Made by a program: the position numbers and the translations under genes. The notes under the pieces were generated by a model. That model searched no databases. It was not told the DNA's origin and saw nothing but the letters and a program-made list of their open reading frames with translations. From Bradyrhizobium sp. CCBAU 051011 (GTDB lineage Bacteria > Pseudomonadota > Alphaproteobacteria > Rhizobiales > Xanthobacteraceae): a stretch of DNA of 64,000 nt. The stretch spans positions 5,498,501 to 5,562,500 of the forward strand of contig NZ_CP022222.1 in NCBI RefSeq assembly GCF_009930815.1, in the 5' to 3' direction. Below, piece by piece: positions 7,755 through 17,359 of this stretch. Position 1 is the stretch's first letter. Every line of letters starts with the position of its first letter.

Positions 7755-9183
7755 GCGGCGCTGGAAGTAGAGCTGAAGCTCGATGCTGCCGCGGAACATC
7801 TCGACATTCTGAAGAAGCACCCTCTTTTTCGCAAGAGTAGATCGAGCTGAAAAGACGAGGTATTTCGATCTATTTAGACACCAAGGACCGCGTGTTTCGC
7901 CGACATGGTCTATCGTTTCGGCTTCGGCGTAAGGGTGAGAAGGTTCTTCAGACCATCAAAGGACCTTATCGCGGAGTTCTCGATCGCAGCGAGCGAGAAA
8001 CTCCGTTCACTGGCGATGGTGACGATCATCCTGGTGCAGTCGAGGTGTTTATGCGCCACCTTGATGGAAATTTGCCGACATCGCTAAGGCCCGTCTTCAA
8101 GACGAGAATTGAACGTGAAACCTACCCGATCGGAGGCATTTGAGGTTTGCCTGGACAAAGGTGAGATAATCGCCGGCCGGCGCTCCACTCCGATCGCCGA
8201 GATCGAGTTGGAGCTGAAAAGCGGCGACCGGGGACAGTTGTTCGCTCTTGCGAGACAGATTTCTGCGATTGTACCGGCTGAAATCTCCTTTAAGTCCAAA
8301 TCGGAGCGGGTTACGACTTCGTAGATGGAATCAAGGACCGATGTACCATGGCGCGGTATCCGGTTTTACCGCGATTTCCCAGCACGGCCGAGGCTTTTCA
8401 AATTATCTGTGGCGAATGCCTGCATCAACTGATTGCGAACCGGGCCGGAGTGAGGGCCCACATAGCAGAAGCGCTTCACCAGGCACGAGTCGCGCTAAGG
8501 CATTTGGATGCCGCCGTAAAGCTCTTCAGAAAGATCCAGAGCGAGAAGGCAACGAAGGTCGCTGGCGAGCATGGATTGGCGATGAACTAGCAAGGGCGCG
8601 CTAGCTGGACGTGTTCATGACTGATTTCCTTGTGCCGCTCAGGAGCAAACAACCGACCAACTTGCGCTGACGAAGGTTTACCGTGCCTGCGTCCAGTTAC
8701 GCGAAGAAGCGTATGAAAAGGCTAATGCCGCGCTATCCTCGCAACGATTCCGTACGTTCCTTATTGATGTCTCAGAGTGGATCGAAACCGGGAACGAAGA
8801 GCGAAAGGCGAGATCGCGAAAGGGTGAGCCATCGGCAAAGGACATTGCATCCAAGACGCTATCCAAAACGTCGCGCGAGATGATGGCCATAAGACAAATT
8901 GACAAGCTCGATCTGCGTTGTCTTCATAAGCTGCGTCTGCGTGCAAAGCGCATGCGCTATACCATTGAATTTACCAGAGGCCTGTGCGAGGTAAATCCCA
9001 ATCGCGTCGAAGGAATGCTTAAGCAACTCGGGAAGCTACAGGCGGTCCTCGGGCAGTTGACTGATAGCGAGGACGATATTGAGCCGAATTGCTGGGGAGG
9101 CAGAAGCCGACCCCGAGAGTGTCCGAAGGATCACGTTCTGGATCTGAGGGCGTCTGCCGATTGCCGCGCCGGTATCGTGCTAT
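7755..9183 (+). pseudogene. Broken CYTH-CHAD protein gene (triphosphatase-like)
   Basis: Pieces of one CYTH-CHAD protein occur in order in different frames. The CYTH signature E-V-E-L-K-L is at about 7764. LSFRLRRKGEKVLQTIKG lies near 7920, IAEIELELKSGD near 8196 and a CHAD segment (EALHQARVALRHLDAA) near 8470. A CHAD end (CLHKLRLRAKRMRYTIEF) lies near 8920. CYTH domains hydrolyse inorganic or nucleoside triphosphates, and CHAD domains bind polyphosphate granules. At least four frame changes and an early stop separate the pieces, so it should not give a working protein. Its end abuts the convergent PHA synthase gene. Confidence 0.8.
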
Positions 9184-10959
9184 TCAGGCCTGAAAAACAT
9201 ATGACCCAGGTGCCGGACCATAAGAGGGTAAGCCGCCAGCGGCGTTTGACAGGTATGATGGAGTAACTCTCACAGACGAAGAGTGGGCATCAAGCCAACG
9301 GAGCCATTCCGGCCACCATGATCCCTGTTTTTGCGAGGCTGAAGCAAGCCACGTATCGGGATCGACATATTTGTCGGAAGCGTCAGAAGTGCTGATGCGA
9401 TAGTACGCGCCGGACTTTCCCGGCGGGCTCACGACGGAGCTGTTATGGCCTCCGCCCGTGAGAATGAACTCGGTGTCCGCGGAGCTATAAAGCTCCACCT
9501 TGTAGACCGACCGCCAGGGCGCGATGTGATCCCTTTCAGCTCCAAGCGCAAATAAGGGCGTCTTGATATCCTTCAGCGCCACGGCGCGGCCATCCACGAG
9601 ATAGTTGCCGTGAGCGAAGCTGTTATCGAGGAACAGCTGGCGCAGATACTCGCTGTGCATTCGCGCCGGCATGCGCGTCGCATCGGCTAGCCAGGCATCG
9701 AGGTCGGTTGGGGTACGAGGCTGGCCGAGAAGGTAGCGCTCAATAAATTGAGAGAAGATCATCTCATTGGCGCGAAGGACGGAGAATGCGCCGGCCATTT
9801 GCCGTGTATCGAGAAAACCCTGGACGTGCATTATGTCCTCGAGCAAGGCGAGCTGGCTTTCGTCGATGAACAGCATCAGCTCGCCGGCTTCTTCGAAATC
9901 GGTCTGGGCTGCGAGCAGACTAAGACTTGCAAGCCTGTCATCGCGGTCTCGATCCATGGCCGCCGCGGCGATAGCCAAAATGGTACCACCCAGACAGTAT
10001 CCCACGGCGTGCAGCTTCCTGCCGGGGACGATCTCGCCGATCGTGTCCATGGCAGTCATGACCCCCCTGCTTCGGTAGTCATCGAATGATGTGTCTCTAA
10101 GTTCTGCGCCGGGGTTCTTCCATGATATCATGAACACCGTGAAGCCCTGGTCGACCAGATAACGAACGAGGGAATCTGCCGGGCGGAGATCGAGAACATA
10201 GTACTTCATGATCCAGGCCGGGACGATGAGCAACGGTTCTTCGTGCACTTGCGGTGTCGTCGGAGCATATTGGATTAGCTCCATCAGTTCGTTTCGAAAC
10301 ACCACCTTGCCTTCGGTCAGCGCAATGTTCTCGCCGATCTTGAACTCTTCCAGTCCTTTCAATTGTTTTCCCCGGGCGAGCCGAGCAATATCCTCAGCCA
10401 GGAGCGACGCTCCGGCAGCAAAATTCGCGCCGGCTGTCCGCCAGGCGGCATCCAGAACTGCCGGGTTGGTCCAGGCGAAATTGACGGGCGCGAGCGCGTT
10501 CAGCATGAAACTGCCGAGGAAGTCGATGCGTTTGGCGTGATGGCGCCCCATGCCGGGGATATCGCGAGTGGCGGCGCGCCACTGCGCTTCAGCCGCCAGC
10601 TGAGCCTGAGCCAGAATATTGAATGGCGGACGCTTCCAACTGGGGTCACGGAAGCGGCGATCATCAGAATTTGGTCCAAGGCCGTCGCCCTGGGCTTCAC
10701 CTGTCAGAAGCGCGCGATAGAGAGACAACACCGCGCCCGAAGCAAGTTCACAAAGCTCAATCTGCTTGCCGCTTGAGAGCATCAGATGGAAAGCCCAATC
10801 CTCCCAGGCTTGCAAGGCGGCCCAGGGCGACTGCCCGCCGAAAAGTATTCCAAAGCGGCCGCGACGTCTGCGATCGAACTCGCGGAGAAGCGACGTGGAG
10901 CGACCGGGGAGAACGGTTCCGGCGTCAGAGCGCGTCGCCGGCGCTTGGTCGGGAGTCAT
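9184..10959 (-). CDS. phaC: Poly(3-hydroxyalkanoate) synthase, class I type
   Basis: A 591-residue PHA synthase. The N-terminal PhaC domain (SWKRPPFNILAQAQL, MLNALAPVNFAWTNP) precedes an alpha/beta hydrolase core with the synthase box G-Y-C-L-G-G holding the catalytic cysteine. A conserved Asp (ERDHIAPW) and His (GGGHNSSVVSPPG) follow, and SWWPEWLRWL is near the end. It polymerises hydroxyacyl-CoA on the surface of storage granules. The start is placed at 10959 because this ATG overlaps the stop of the NUDIX gene (ATGA). It ends an operon running from Hsp20 and Lon. A second synthase, frameshifted, is at 62009-63863. Confidence 0.92.
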   Translation of the reverse strand: MTPDQAPATRSDAGTVLPGRSTSLLREFDRRRRGRFGILFGGQSPWAALQAWEDWAFHLMLSSGKQIELCELASGAVLSLYRALLTGEAQGDGLGPNSDDRRFRDPSWKRPPFNILAQAQLAAEAQWRAATRDIPGMGRHHAKRIDFLGSFMLNALAPVNFAWTNPAVLDAAWRTAGANFAAGASLLAEDIARLARGKQLKGLEEFKIGENIALTEGKVVFRNELMELIQYAPTTPQVHEEPLLIVPAWIMKYYVLDLRPADSLVRYLVDQGFTVFMISWKNPGAELRDTSFDDYRSRGVMTAMDTIGEIVPGRKLHAVGYCLGGTILAIAAAAMDRDRDDRLASLSLLAAQTDFEEAGELMLFIDESQLALLEDIMHVQGFLDTRQMAGAFSVLRANEMIFSQFIERYLLGQPRTPTDLDAWLADATRMPARMHSEYLRQLFLDNSFAHGNYLVDGRAVALKDIKTPLFALGAERDHIAPWRSVYKVELYSSADTEFILTGGGHNSSVVSPPGKSGAYYRISTSDASDKYVDPDTWLASASQKQGSWWPEWLRWLDAHSSSVRVTPSYLSNAAGGLPSYGPAPGSYVFQA

Positions 10960-11449
10960 ATTGGTGCTTTCTGACCATGCGGTCGGGATGCGCTCTTCCA
11001 GAGCATTTCGAGACGATCGAGAAATGGGCGCTGGCTTGCAAGAATCTTCGCCCGCGCAAGGGGAAGACTGAACCACGTAGCGCGGTCGATTTCGGGAAAA
11101 TAAGTGGTCCGGCCGCTTCGGAGAGGCCATTCAATCGCGACGTCGTTGCTGTGAATGTTACTGATGTCAAGATCGCCTTCCAATGCATAGCCTTGAACAA
11201 TCTTGCCGGCACGCTGGCGCACCTCGCCAAGCGGCTGCAGTGGCCCGGGACCTTTTACGCCGAGTTCTTCTTCGAATTCGCGTCGAGCTGCGACTTCGGG
11301 TCCTCTCCGTCGTTCAGTTCTCCCTTCGGCATGGACCAGGCGCCCAAATCACGTTGGCGCCAGAAAGGCCCACCCGGATGGACGAGGAGAACCTCGATCC
11401 CGTCGCCCGTGCGGCGGTACATCAGGATGCCAGCGCTGTTGATCGGCAT
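10956..11449 (-). pseudogene. NUDIX hydrolase gene with a frameshift in the NUDIX box
   Basis: The N-terminal half reads MPINSAGILMYRR ... GGPFWRQRDLGAWSMPKGE, the start of a NUDIX box, then runs off frame. One frame over, the box resumes as REFEEELGVKG and continues to a normal end (TYFPEIDRATWFSLPLARAK). One base has been gained or lost near 11290, inside the catalytic helix. NUDIX enzymes cleave nucleoside diphosphate derivatives. The gene starts 22 bp after lon and overlaps phaC by four bases. A second, more decayed copy lies at about 48727-48956. A sequencing error here cannot be excluded. Confidence 0.8.
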
Positions 11450-11471
11450 GGTGTGAAATCCAATCACCTCA

Positions 11472-13880
11472 TCATTCCGCAGCGGCGGTGGCGGTGGTAG
11501 CCTGTGTCTCAAGTACCGCCGCCGAGATCGCATCATCAACCCGCTCGAGCCACACGAACTCCAGCCTGTCGCGGGCACCGACGGGAATTTCGTCGAAGTC
11601 GCGACGGTTCCTTGCCGGCAGCATGACGCGGGTCAGTCCAGCGGCAGCGGCGGCGACGACCTTTTCCTTGATGCCGCCGACGGGCAGCACCAGGCCCCGC
11701 AGCGAAATCTCGCCGGTCATGGCAGTGTCGCTCCTCACGGTGCGATCCGTGAGCAGGGAGGCGAGGGCGGTGAACATCGCGACACCCGCGCTCGGTCCGT
11801 CCTTCGGCGTAGCGCCTGCCGGGACATGGACGTGGATGTCACTTTTCTCGAACACCGACGGATCGATACCGAGTTGTGCGGCGCGGCTCTTCACCAGGGT
11901 CAGGGCGGCCTGCGCGCTCTCGCGCATCACTTCGCCAAGTTGGCCGGTCAGGATCAGCGTTCCCTTTCCGGGCGTGCGCGTGGCTTCGATGAAGAGAATA
12001 TCGCCGCCGACCGGCGTCCAGGCGAGGCCCGTTGCCACCCCAGGAACACTGGTGCGCATGGCGATCTCGTTTTCGAAGCGGGGTTGGCCAAGGACAGACC
12101 CTATGTCCTTCGTCGTGAGAACAACGCGACTTGTACTGCCTTCAGCGATCTGAACCGCCACGTTGCGGAATAGCTTGCCAATCTCTCGCTCCAGATTCCG
12201 CACGCCAGCTTCGCGGGTATACCCCCTGATGATGAGCTTGAGCGCATCAGCATCAATCTCAACCTGCGCGGCCTTCAGGCCGTTGGCCTCGAGCTGACGG
12301 CGGACCAGATAGCGCCGGGCGATCTCCGACTTCTCATCCTCGGTGTAGCCGGCGAGACTGATAATCTCCATCCGGTCCAGCAACGGACCCGGGACCGTGT
12401 CGAGCATGTTGGCGGTGGCCACGAACACGACCCGTGAGAGGTCGAATGGCACCCCAAGGTAGTTGTCGCGGAAGGTCCCGTTCTGCTCGGGATCGAGCAC
12501 CTCGAGCATCGCAGCCGATGGATCGCCCTGAATTCCGCGCCCCATCTTGTCGATCTCGTCGAGCATCATCACGCAGTTGCGCGCGCCCGCTTTCTTGATT
12601 GCCTGAATAATGTTGCCGGGCAGCGCGCCGATGTAGGTGCGCCGGTGGCCACGGATTTCCGCTTCGTCATGTACGCCACCCAGGCTAACCCGAACGAATG
12701 GTCGTCCCATTGAGCGGGCAATGGATTGGCCCAACGAAGTCTTGCCAACCCCGGGCGGACCGACGAAACAAAGAATGGGCGCCTTGCCTTGTGGCGCAAG
12801 CTTTCGGACTGCCAGATATTCAATGATGCGGCTCTTGATCTTCTCCAGACCATAGTGATCCTCGTCAAGGATTCGCCTGGCCTCAGAAATGTCGATCGAT
12901 TTCTCCTCCGGCAAGCTCCAGGGCAGTTCAATCAGCCAATCGAGATAGCTTCGGACCATGCCAGCCTCGGCGGCCGCCTCTGGCATGCGCTCATAGCGAC
13001 GAACTTCCTTTCGCGCCTGGCTTTCCGCTTCGGCCGGCATCCCGGCCTTGGCGATGGCCTCGTTCAGCTCCGCAACCTCCTGTGCCTTGCCGTCCCCCTC
13101 TCCAAGCTGGCGCTGAATGGTCGCCATCTGCTCCCGAAGAATCGCTTCCCGCTGACGCTCATCAAAAGTTGCCTTTGTCTGCTGTCCAATCTCATGGCTG
13201 AGCCGAAGCACTTCGATGCGCTCGGCCAGATGGCGCGAAACTTTGTCCATACGGAGCACGAGATCGACGGTCTCAAGGATTTCCTGTTTCTCCTGAGGTT
13301 TAATGTCCATGTAGGACGTTGTAAGGTCGGCTAGGTTCGAGGGTGAGGTGGTGCCTTGCAGCACAGCGATCAGTTCCTGGGGAGCTTGTGGAAGCAGCTC
13401 TGCAGCCTCAATGGCCTGCCGCTGCAAGTTCAAAAAGCGAGCTTCAATTTCCGGAGAAGTCGCTGTCGGCTCCGGAATGTGAAGAACGCGGGCCGCTAGA
13501 AACGGAGTGCCCGGAAGATAGTCGAGCACCCGCATGCGCTGCACTCCCTGACACACGAGGTGATGACTCTCATCAGGCCCGGTGATGTAGCGCACGATAT
13601 TGGCGACAGTGCCGATGCGGTATAAATCGTCGGGTCCGGGTTCACTCAACTCGCCATCACGCTGAAGCAAGATGCCGATCTGCCGCTGCTCGCGGACGGC
13701 CTGTTGTGCCGCAGCGATCGACTTCGCCCGCCCTATGGTGATCGGGATGACGACGCCCGGAAACAAAACCGTATTACGTACCGGCACAATGATGAGGGCG
13801 TCGTTCGGAATCTGAACCGGTGAATCAGATGACGAGGCAGAGGCTGGCCCCTGGGCGGGCGTTTCACTGTCCGGTGACAT
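11472..13880 (-). CDS. lon: ATP-dependent protease Lon
   Basis: An 802-residue LonA protease. The N-terminal substrate-binding domain (ALIIVPVRNTVLFPGV onward, to about 300) is followed by the AAA+ module with Walker A GPPGVGKTS. The peptidase domain has the catalytic serine in K-D-G-P-S-A-G and the lysine in GIKEKVVAAA. It degrades misfolded and regulatory proteins in the cytoplasm. The ATG at 13880 has GAGGAG six bases before it, better than a candidate nine codons upstream. It lies 10 bp after Hsp20, which can hand over aggregated clients. Bradyrhizobium genomes usually carry more than one lon; this one looks like the stress-operon copy. A fragment of a lon 3' end is present at 50104-50270. 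Confidence 0.95.
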   Translation of the reverse strand: MSPDSETPAQGPASASSSDSPVQIPNDALIIVPVRNTVLFPGVVIPITIGRAKSIAAAQQAVREQRQIGILLQRDGELSEPGPDDLYRIGTVANIVRYITGPDESHHLVCQGVQRMRVLDYLPGTPFLAARVLHIPEPTATSPEIEARFLNLQRQAIEAAELLPQAPQELIAVLQGTTSPSNLADLTTSYMDIKPQEKQEILETVDLVLRMDKVSRHLAERIEVLRLSHEIGQQTKATFDERQREAILREQMATIQRQLGEGDGKAQEVAELNEAIAKAGMPAEAESQARKEVRRYERMPEAAAEAGMVRSYLDWLIELPWSLPEEKSIDISEARRILDEDHYGLEKIKSRIIEYLAVRKLAPQGKAPILCFVGPPGVGKTSLGQSIARSMGRPFVRVSLGGVHDEAEIRGHRRTYIGALPGNIIQAIKKAGARNCVMMLDEIDKMGRGIQGDPSAAMLEVLDPEQNGTFRDNYLGVPFDLSRVVFVATANMLDTVPGPLLDRMEIISLAGYTEDEKSEIARRYLVRRQLEANGLKAAQVEIDADALKLIIRGYTREAGVRNLEREIGKLFRNVAVQIAEGSTSRVVLTTKDIGSVLGQPRFENEIAMRTSVPGVATGLAWTPVGGDILFIEATRTPGKGTLILTGQLGEVMRESAQAALTLVKSRAAQLGIDPSVFEKSDIHVHVPAGATPKDGPSAGVAMFTALASLLTDRTVRSDTAMTGEISLRGLVLPVGGIKEKVVAAAAAGLTRVMLPARNRRDFDEIPVGARDRLEFVWLERVDDAISAAVLETQATTATAAAE

Positions 13881-13890
13881 GGCCGTCTCC

Positions 13891-14298
13891 TCAGTTGGAT
13901 TTGGCAAGCCGCAATCCGACGCAACCGTTTGTGGCGAAGCGGCTTATGGCGTACCGGCCGGACGGTAGAGCAATGCGACGCTCGAAACGGCCTTGCGGCA
14001 GTTCGAGGCGGAGAATGCGCGCGTCGCGGAGTTCGGTGGGCAACGTCCGGCGTCCGCTCACTACAAGGATTCCATTTTCGAGTTTGGCTTCGACCTCATT
14101 GGGATCGACGCCCGGCAAGGCGATGAAGATGAGTATCTCCCGATCGGTCTCCAGAACGTCGATGGGCGGCTCCCAGCTCGGCTCACGCGTTCCGGCCAGC
14201 GGCTTCAGATTCAAGAATTGCTGGTGCAACCGCTCGGCACGGGCGATCGTTTCGATGGCGTCGGAAAGCATCCAGTTGATGGAATCCTTCGGCGGCAT
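13891..14298 (-). CDS. Hsp20/alpha-crystallin small heat-shock protein
   Basis: A 135-residue protein with a helical N-terminus (about 1-40) and an alpha-crystallin domain (about 45-125): EPPIDVLETDREILIFIALPGVDPNEVEA, LENGILVVSGRR and the FERRIALPSG strand. Small Hsps hold unfolding proteins in a soluble state without ATP. The C-terminal I-x-I motif is not clear; the tail ends CVGLRLAKSN. It is 10 bp upstream of lon, in one transcription unit. It diverges from the two larger Hsp20 proteins at 23774 and 58374. Confidence 0.88.
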   Translation of the reverse strand: MPPKDSINWMLSDAIETIARAERLHQQFLNLKPLAGTREPSWEPPIDVLETDREILIFIALPGVDPNEVEAKLENGILVVSGRRTLPTELRDARILRLELPQGRFERRIALPSGRYAISRFATNGCVGLRLAKSN

Positions 14299-14432
14299 TT
14301 CGCTTCTCCGTCCCAGCGTTCGGGCATGAAGTCACCCATGTTCTTTAGCCCAGCTCCCGTTCCTGGGCCGAGGTCAAAGCTGATTGTTCACGCTTGCGAC
14401 GATTGGTAACGCATATGGAATAGACATTGTTC

Positions 14433-15032
14433 TCACAAGCCGGCGACTGGTTCGGTGCCGTTCATGCCCTGATTTGGCGAACTGGCTTCCCCCGTCGGGC
14501 TGGGCGCGCCGGAGGTTTCTTCGCCCAAAAGGGGGGCCGGTTCTGCCGTGAGTTGCTGGCCTGCGATGACTTTTCGCCAAAGCTTAAGAATATTCTGCTG
14601 GGTTATCCGCGTTATGAAACAATGTCCTTCGCGGTCAAAGCCGCAGAACGTCGCCTCCGCATCGTCGCCCACCCGACTAAACGCCTGACTAATCACATCG
14701 AGGCAGGCAATGACTTGACCTACGTTTTGGAGCCGAGCGTGGTGAGCGATATCGAGCAACCGGAACGCCTCGACATCGGGCTGGCCAAAGACAGCGCCCT
14801 GGCGACCGAATTCAAAAAATACGTTCACGGCGGGTAACACGCCCTGAATCTGTGAGAGAATTGCCGCGACGTCCTGTTCGCTGCAGGCCGCCAGATGCTC
14901 GCCGTGGCTCTTGCTGCCGTTTTCAGGCGCGGCTTGCGGACCCACGGACATCATCACTTCCCGCTCGATCCAGCGGCGAACATCCGCAGGTGCATTGCGA
15001 ATTTGCTCCGAACTCAACGTAATGCCGATCAT
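14433..15032 (-). CDS. Conserved protein of unknown function behind a FixK box
   Basis: A 199-residue protein that I do not recognise beyond its likely rhizobial conservation. It starts MIGITLSSEQIRNAPADVRRWIEREV, a helical segment, has a central mixed region (VAAILSQIQGVLPAVNVFFEFGR) and ends with a Pro/Ser/Gly-rich tail from about residue 165. No signal peptide or membrane helix is seen. A perfect FixK box lies 53 bp before the ATG. The next genes in the same direction, after 134 bp, are hsp20-lon-nudix-phaC, so it may head that unit under oxygen control. Confidence 0.7.
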   Translation of the reverse strand: MIGITLSSEQIRNAPADVRRWIEREVMMSVGPQAAPENGSKSHGEHLAACSEQDVAAILSQIQGVLPAVNVFFEFGRQGAVFGQPDVEAFRLLDIAHHARLQNVGQVIACLDVISQAFSRVGDDAEATFCGFDREGHCFITRITQQNILKLWRKVIAGQQLTAEPAPLLGEETSGAPSPTGEASSPNQGMNGTEPVAGL

Positions 15033-15084
15033 GGCCTCGCCTCCTTGATGATCCCCTTAGTGGCATCGTTCCCCAAAGCCGATA

Positions 15085-15098
15085 TTGATCGGGATCAA
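15085..15098 (-). promoter_or_regulatory. FixK/FNR-type box heading the hsp20-lon-phaC run
   Basis: TTGATCGGGATCAA is an exact FixK/FNR consensus. Its centre is about 59 bp before the ATG of the unknown gene at 15032. Confidence 0.85.
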
Positions 15099-15135
15099 TC
15101 GCAACTTCGCTGACTGTGGGCCAGTACGATCTGCG

Positions 15136-15357
15136 TCAGCGACGCTGACGTGGAACCCAGCGGTCGCCAGATTTTTTGTATTTATGCTTCACGGCCGCCC
15201 AGGCGACACTATGGGCGATCCGTTCGCGCTGTTCGGGACCTCGCGCTTGGTACTCGGTCGAGGCGTTATTGAAGGCGGCTGCGTAGATTTCCTGGGCGTG
15301 CGTTGGCAGATGTGCCCGAACAGGGGCCGGGAGATCTTCAATCGATGGATATGGCAA
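15136..15357 (-). CDS. ChaB-family protein
   Basis: A 73-residue protein matching ChaB throughout: MPYPSIEDLPAPVRAHLPTHAQEIY, then AHSVAWAAVKHKYKKSGDRW. ChaB was named as a regulator of the cation antiporter ChaA, but its true role is uncertain; the family is often found in stress clusters. A second, frameshifted copy lies at about 37217-37498. No FixK box was seen directly upstream of this gene. Confidence 0.85.
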   Translation of the reverse strand: MPYPSIEDLPAPVRAHLPTHAQEIYAAAFNNASTEYQARGPEQRERIAHSVAWAAVKHKYKKSGDRWVPRQRR

Positions 15358-15497
15358 GCGCTGTTCCTCCGCCTTCAGGACAGATGCCGAGAAACCATAG
15401 AGCTGACCGATGAAGCCAAATTGATCCAGAACAAGCCGCGATGTCTGAAGCCAGCTAGAGAGGTGGCAGCGTCGTTAAGGCGAATTCGGAAAATGAC

Positions 15498-17342
15498 ATG
15501 GCTCCCGATCACGCATCACGAAAACAAAAAATCGCAATTGCCATTATGGCCGCTGCTGCCCTCGTTTCGCTTGCGCTGCAATGGGTGTGGGTCTCCTACG
15601 CCGAGATCGACACAATTCCCTTCAGTCAGTTCGAACAACTGGTGGCTGCGGGCAGTGTTGCTGAGGTGGCCGTCAGTTCGGATACGATCCAGGGCAAGCT
15701 GAAGGACAAGCTGCCGAGCGGAAAATCGGCATTCATAACTGCCCGCGTCGATGCGGCGCTCGCCGAGAAATTGGAGGCGAAAGGCGTGATCGTGACAGGT
15801 GTGCCGTCGGGCGGGCTGCTTCAGAGCGTCCTGTTATGGATCATGCCCGCTCTGATGTTCTATCTGGGGTGGGTTTTCATTAGCCGCCGCCTTGGAGGTC
15901 AGCAAGGCTTCGGCGGATTGATGTCGATCGGCAAGTCGCGAGCCAAGGTCTATGTCGAAAAGGACACCAAAGTCACATTTGCCGACGTGGCCGGCGTCGA
16001 TGAGGCAAAATTCGAACTGCAGGAGGTCGTATCCTTTCTCAAGGACCCCAAGAGTTACGGCCGGCTAGGAGCTCATGTTCCCAAAGGGATCCTGCTGGTA
16101 GGCCCGCCAGGCACTGGTAAAACCTTGCTCGCCCGAGCCGTCGCGGGCGAAGCCGGCGTCGCATTCTTTTCCATTTCCGGCTCGGAATTCGTTGAAATGT
16201 TCGTTGGAGTCGGCGCGGCACGGGTTCGCGACCTTTTCGAGCAGGCCCGCCAGGCGGCACCTTGCATCATTTTTGTCGACGAACTCGATGCGCTTGGACG
16301 CAGCCGAACTCCCGGCGCGTTCGGTGGCTATGACGAAAAGGAGCAGACTTTGAACCAGTTGCTCGCCGAGCTTGACGGCTTCGATCCCAGGGTCGGCGTG
16401 ATATTGCTGGCGGCGACGAACCGGCCGGAAATTCTCGATCCCGCACTGCTACGCGCAGGCCGGTTCGATCGACAAGTGCTGGTGGATCGACCGGACAGGA
16501 ATGGACGCGTTGCCATTCTCAAGGTGCACATTCGCAAAATCCGGGCCGGCAACGACGTCGATCTGGACAGGATTGCGGGTCTCACCACCGGCTTCACCGG
16601 CGCCGACATCGCCAATCTGATCAACGAGGCTGCCATCGCCGCAACCAGGCGGAAGGCCGAAAACGTCTGTTTCGATGATTTTACGATTGCCATCGAGCGG
16701 ATCGTCGCCGGAATCGAAAAGAAAAGCAGGGTACTCAGCAAGGAGGAGCGCCGTAGGGTCGCCTTTCATGAGATGGGCCATGCGCTTGTCGCTGTAAGTC
16801 TGCCCGGCGTCGATCCCGTTCACAAAGTATCCATCATTCCCCGCGGCGTTGGTGCGCTCGGCTACACGATGCAGCGACCGACGGAAGATCGGTTTCTGCT
16901 TTCCGCCAGCGAGTTGAAAAGCCGGATAGCTGTATTGATGGGAGGCCGCGCCTCCGAACGGCTGATCTTCGACGGCGACGTGTCGACGGGGGCCGCCGAC
17001 GATCTGCAGCGGGCGACGGAGATTGCAGTCGAGATGGTGACAAAATACGGTATGGATCCCGGGCTCGGGCAGCGAACCTACGCATCCCGGCCGCAGACCT
17101 TTTTGTCCGCGACGCAGGACATCGTGGTCAGCGCAGCGGAAGCGACAGGGCGTGAAATTGATCTTGCCGTGCGCCAGTTAGTCGAAGCCGGAGATGCCTG
17201 CGCCCAGCAGATTCTGGAGAAGCGGCGGGCAGATCTTGAGGCTGGGGTCGAGCTTCTGATCGCGCATGAATCCCTGACGGCTGAGCAATTCGCGCCCTTG
17301 CGCTCTTCAGGCGCCACCGGTAGCGGGCAGGCGGCAGCCTGA
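15498..17342 (+). CDS. ftsH: ATP-dependent zinc metalloprotease FtsH
   Basis: A 614-residue membrane protease. Two membrane helices (about 10-30 and 105-125) flank a small periplasmic domain. The AAA+ module has Walker A GPPGTGKT (202-209), Walker [12 protein letters not shown] and the second region of homology ([21 protein letters not shown]). The zinc site is H424-E-M-G-H428; most family members have Ala in place of Met. It extracts and degrades membrane and short-lived cytoplasmic proteins. It lacks the long C-terminal tail of housekeeping FtsH and is probably a second, stress-linked copy. Its stop lies 17 bp from the convergent CBS-BON gene, and this junction is duplicated in inverted form near 49.97-50.1 kb. 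Confidence 0.94.
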   Translation: MAPDHASRKQKIAIAIMAAAALVSLALQWVWVSYAEIDTIPFSQFEQLVAAGSVAEVAVSSDTIQGKLKDKLPSGKSAFITARVDAALAEKLEAKGVIVTGVPSGGLLQSVLLWIMPALMFYLGWVFISRRLGGQQGFGGLMSIGKSRAKVYVEKDTKVTFADVAGVDEAKFELQEVVSFLKDPKSYGRLGAHVPKGILLVGPPGTGKTLLARAVAGEAGVAFFSISGSEFVEMFVGVGAARVRDLFEQARQAAPCIIFVDELDALGRSRTPGAFGGYDEKEQTLNQLLAELDGFDPRVGVILLAATNRPEILDPALLRAGRFDRQVLVDRPDRNGRVAILKVHIRKIRAGNDVDLDRIAGLTTGFTGADIANLINEAAIAATRRKAENVCFDDFTIAIERIVAGIEKKSRVLSKEERRRVAFHEMGHALVAVSLPGVDPVHKVSIIPRGVGALGYTMQRPTEDRFLLSASELKSRIAVLMGGRASERLIFDGDVSTGAADDLQRATEIAVEMVTKYGMDPGLGQRTYASRPQTFLSATQDIVVSAAEATGREIDLAVRQLVEAGDACAQQILEKRRADLEAGVELLIAHESLTAEQFAPLRSSGATGSGQAAA

Positions 17343-17359
17343 GGCACAATTACCTTGGG

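Noticed and set aside
10623..11456. 277-codon open frame on the plus strand
   Set aside because: It spans the antisense of phaC and the NUDIX gene, with low-complexity Arg/Pro-rich product and no ribosome site.
11488..12153. 221-codon open frame opposite lon
   Set aside because: Antisense to a well-conserved Lon peptidase domain; Ser/Arg/Thr-rich product typical of shadow frames.
12726..13334. 202-codon open frame opposite lon
   Set aside because: Antisense to the Lon AAA+ and N-terminal domains; no recognisable protein.
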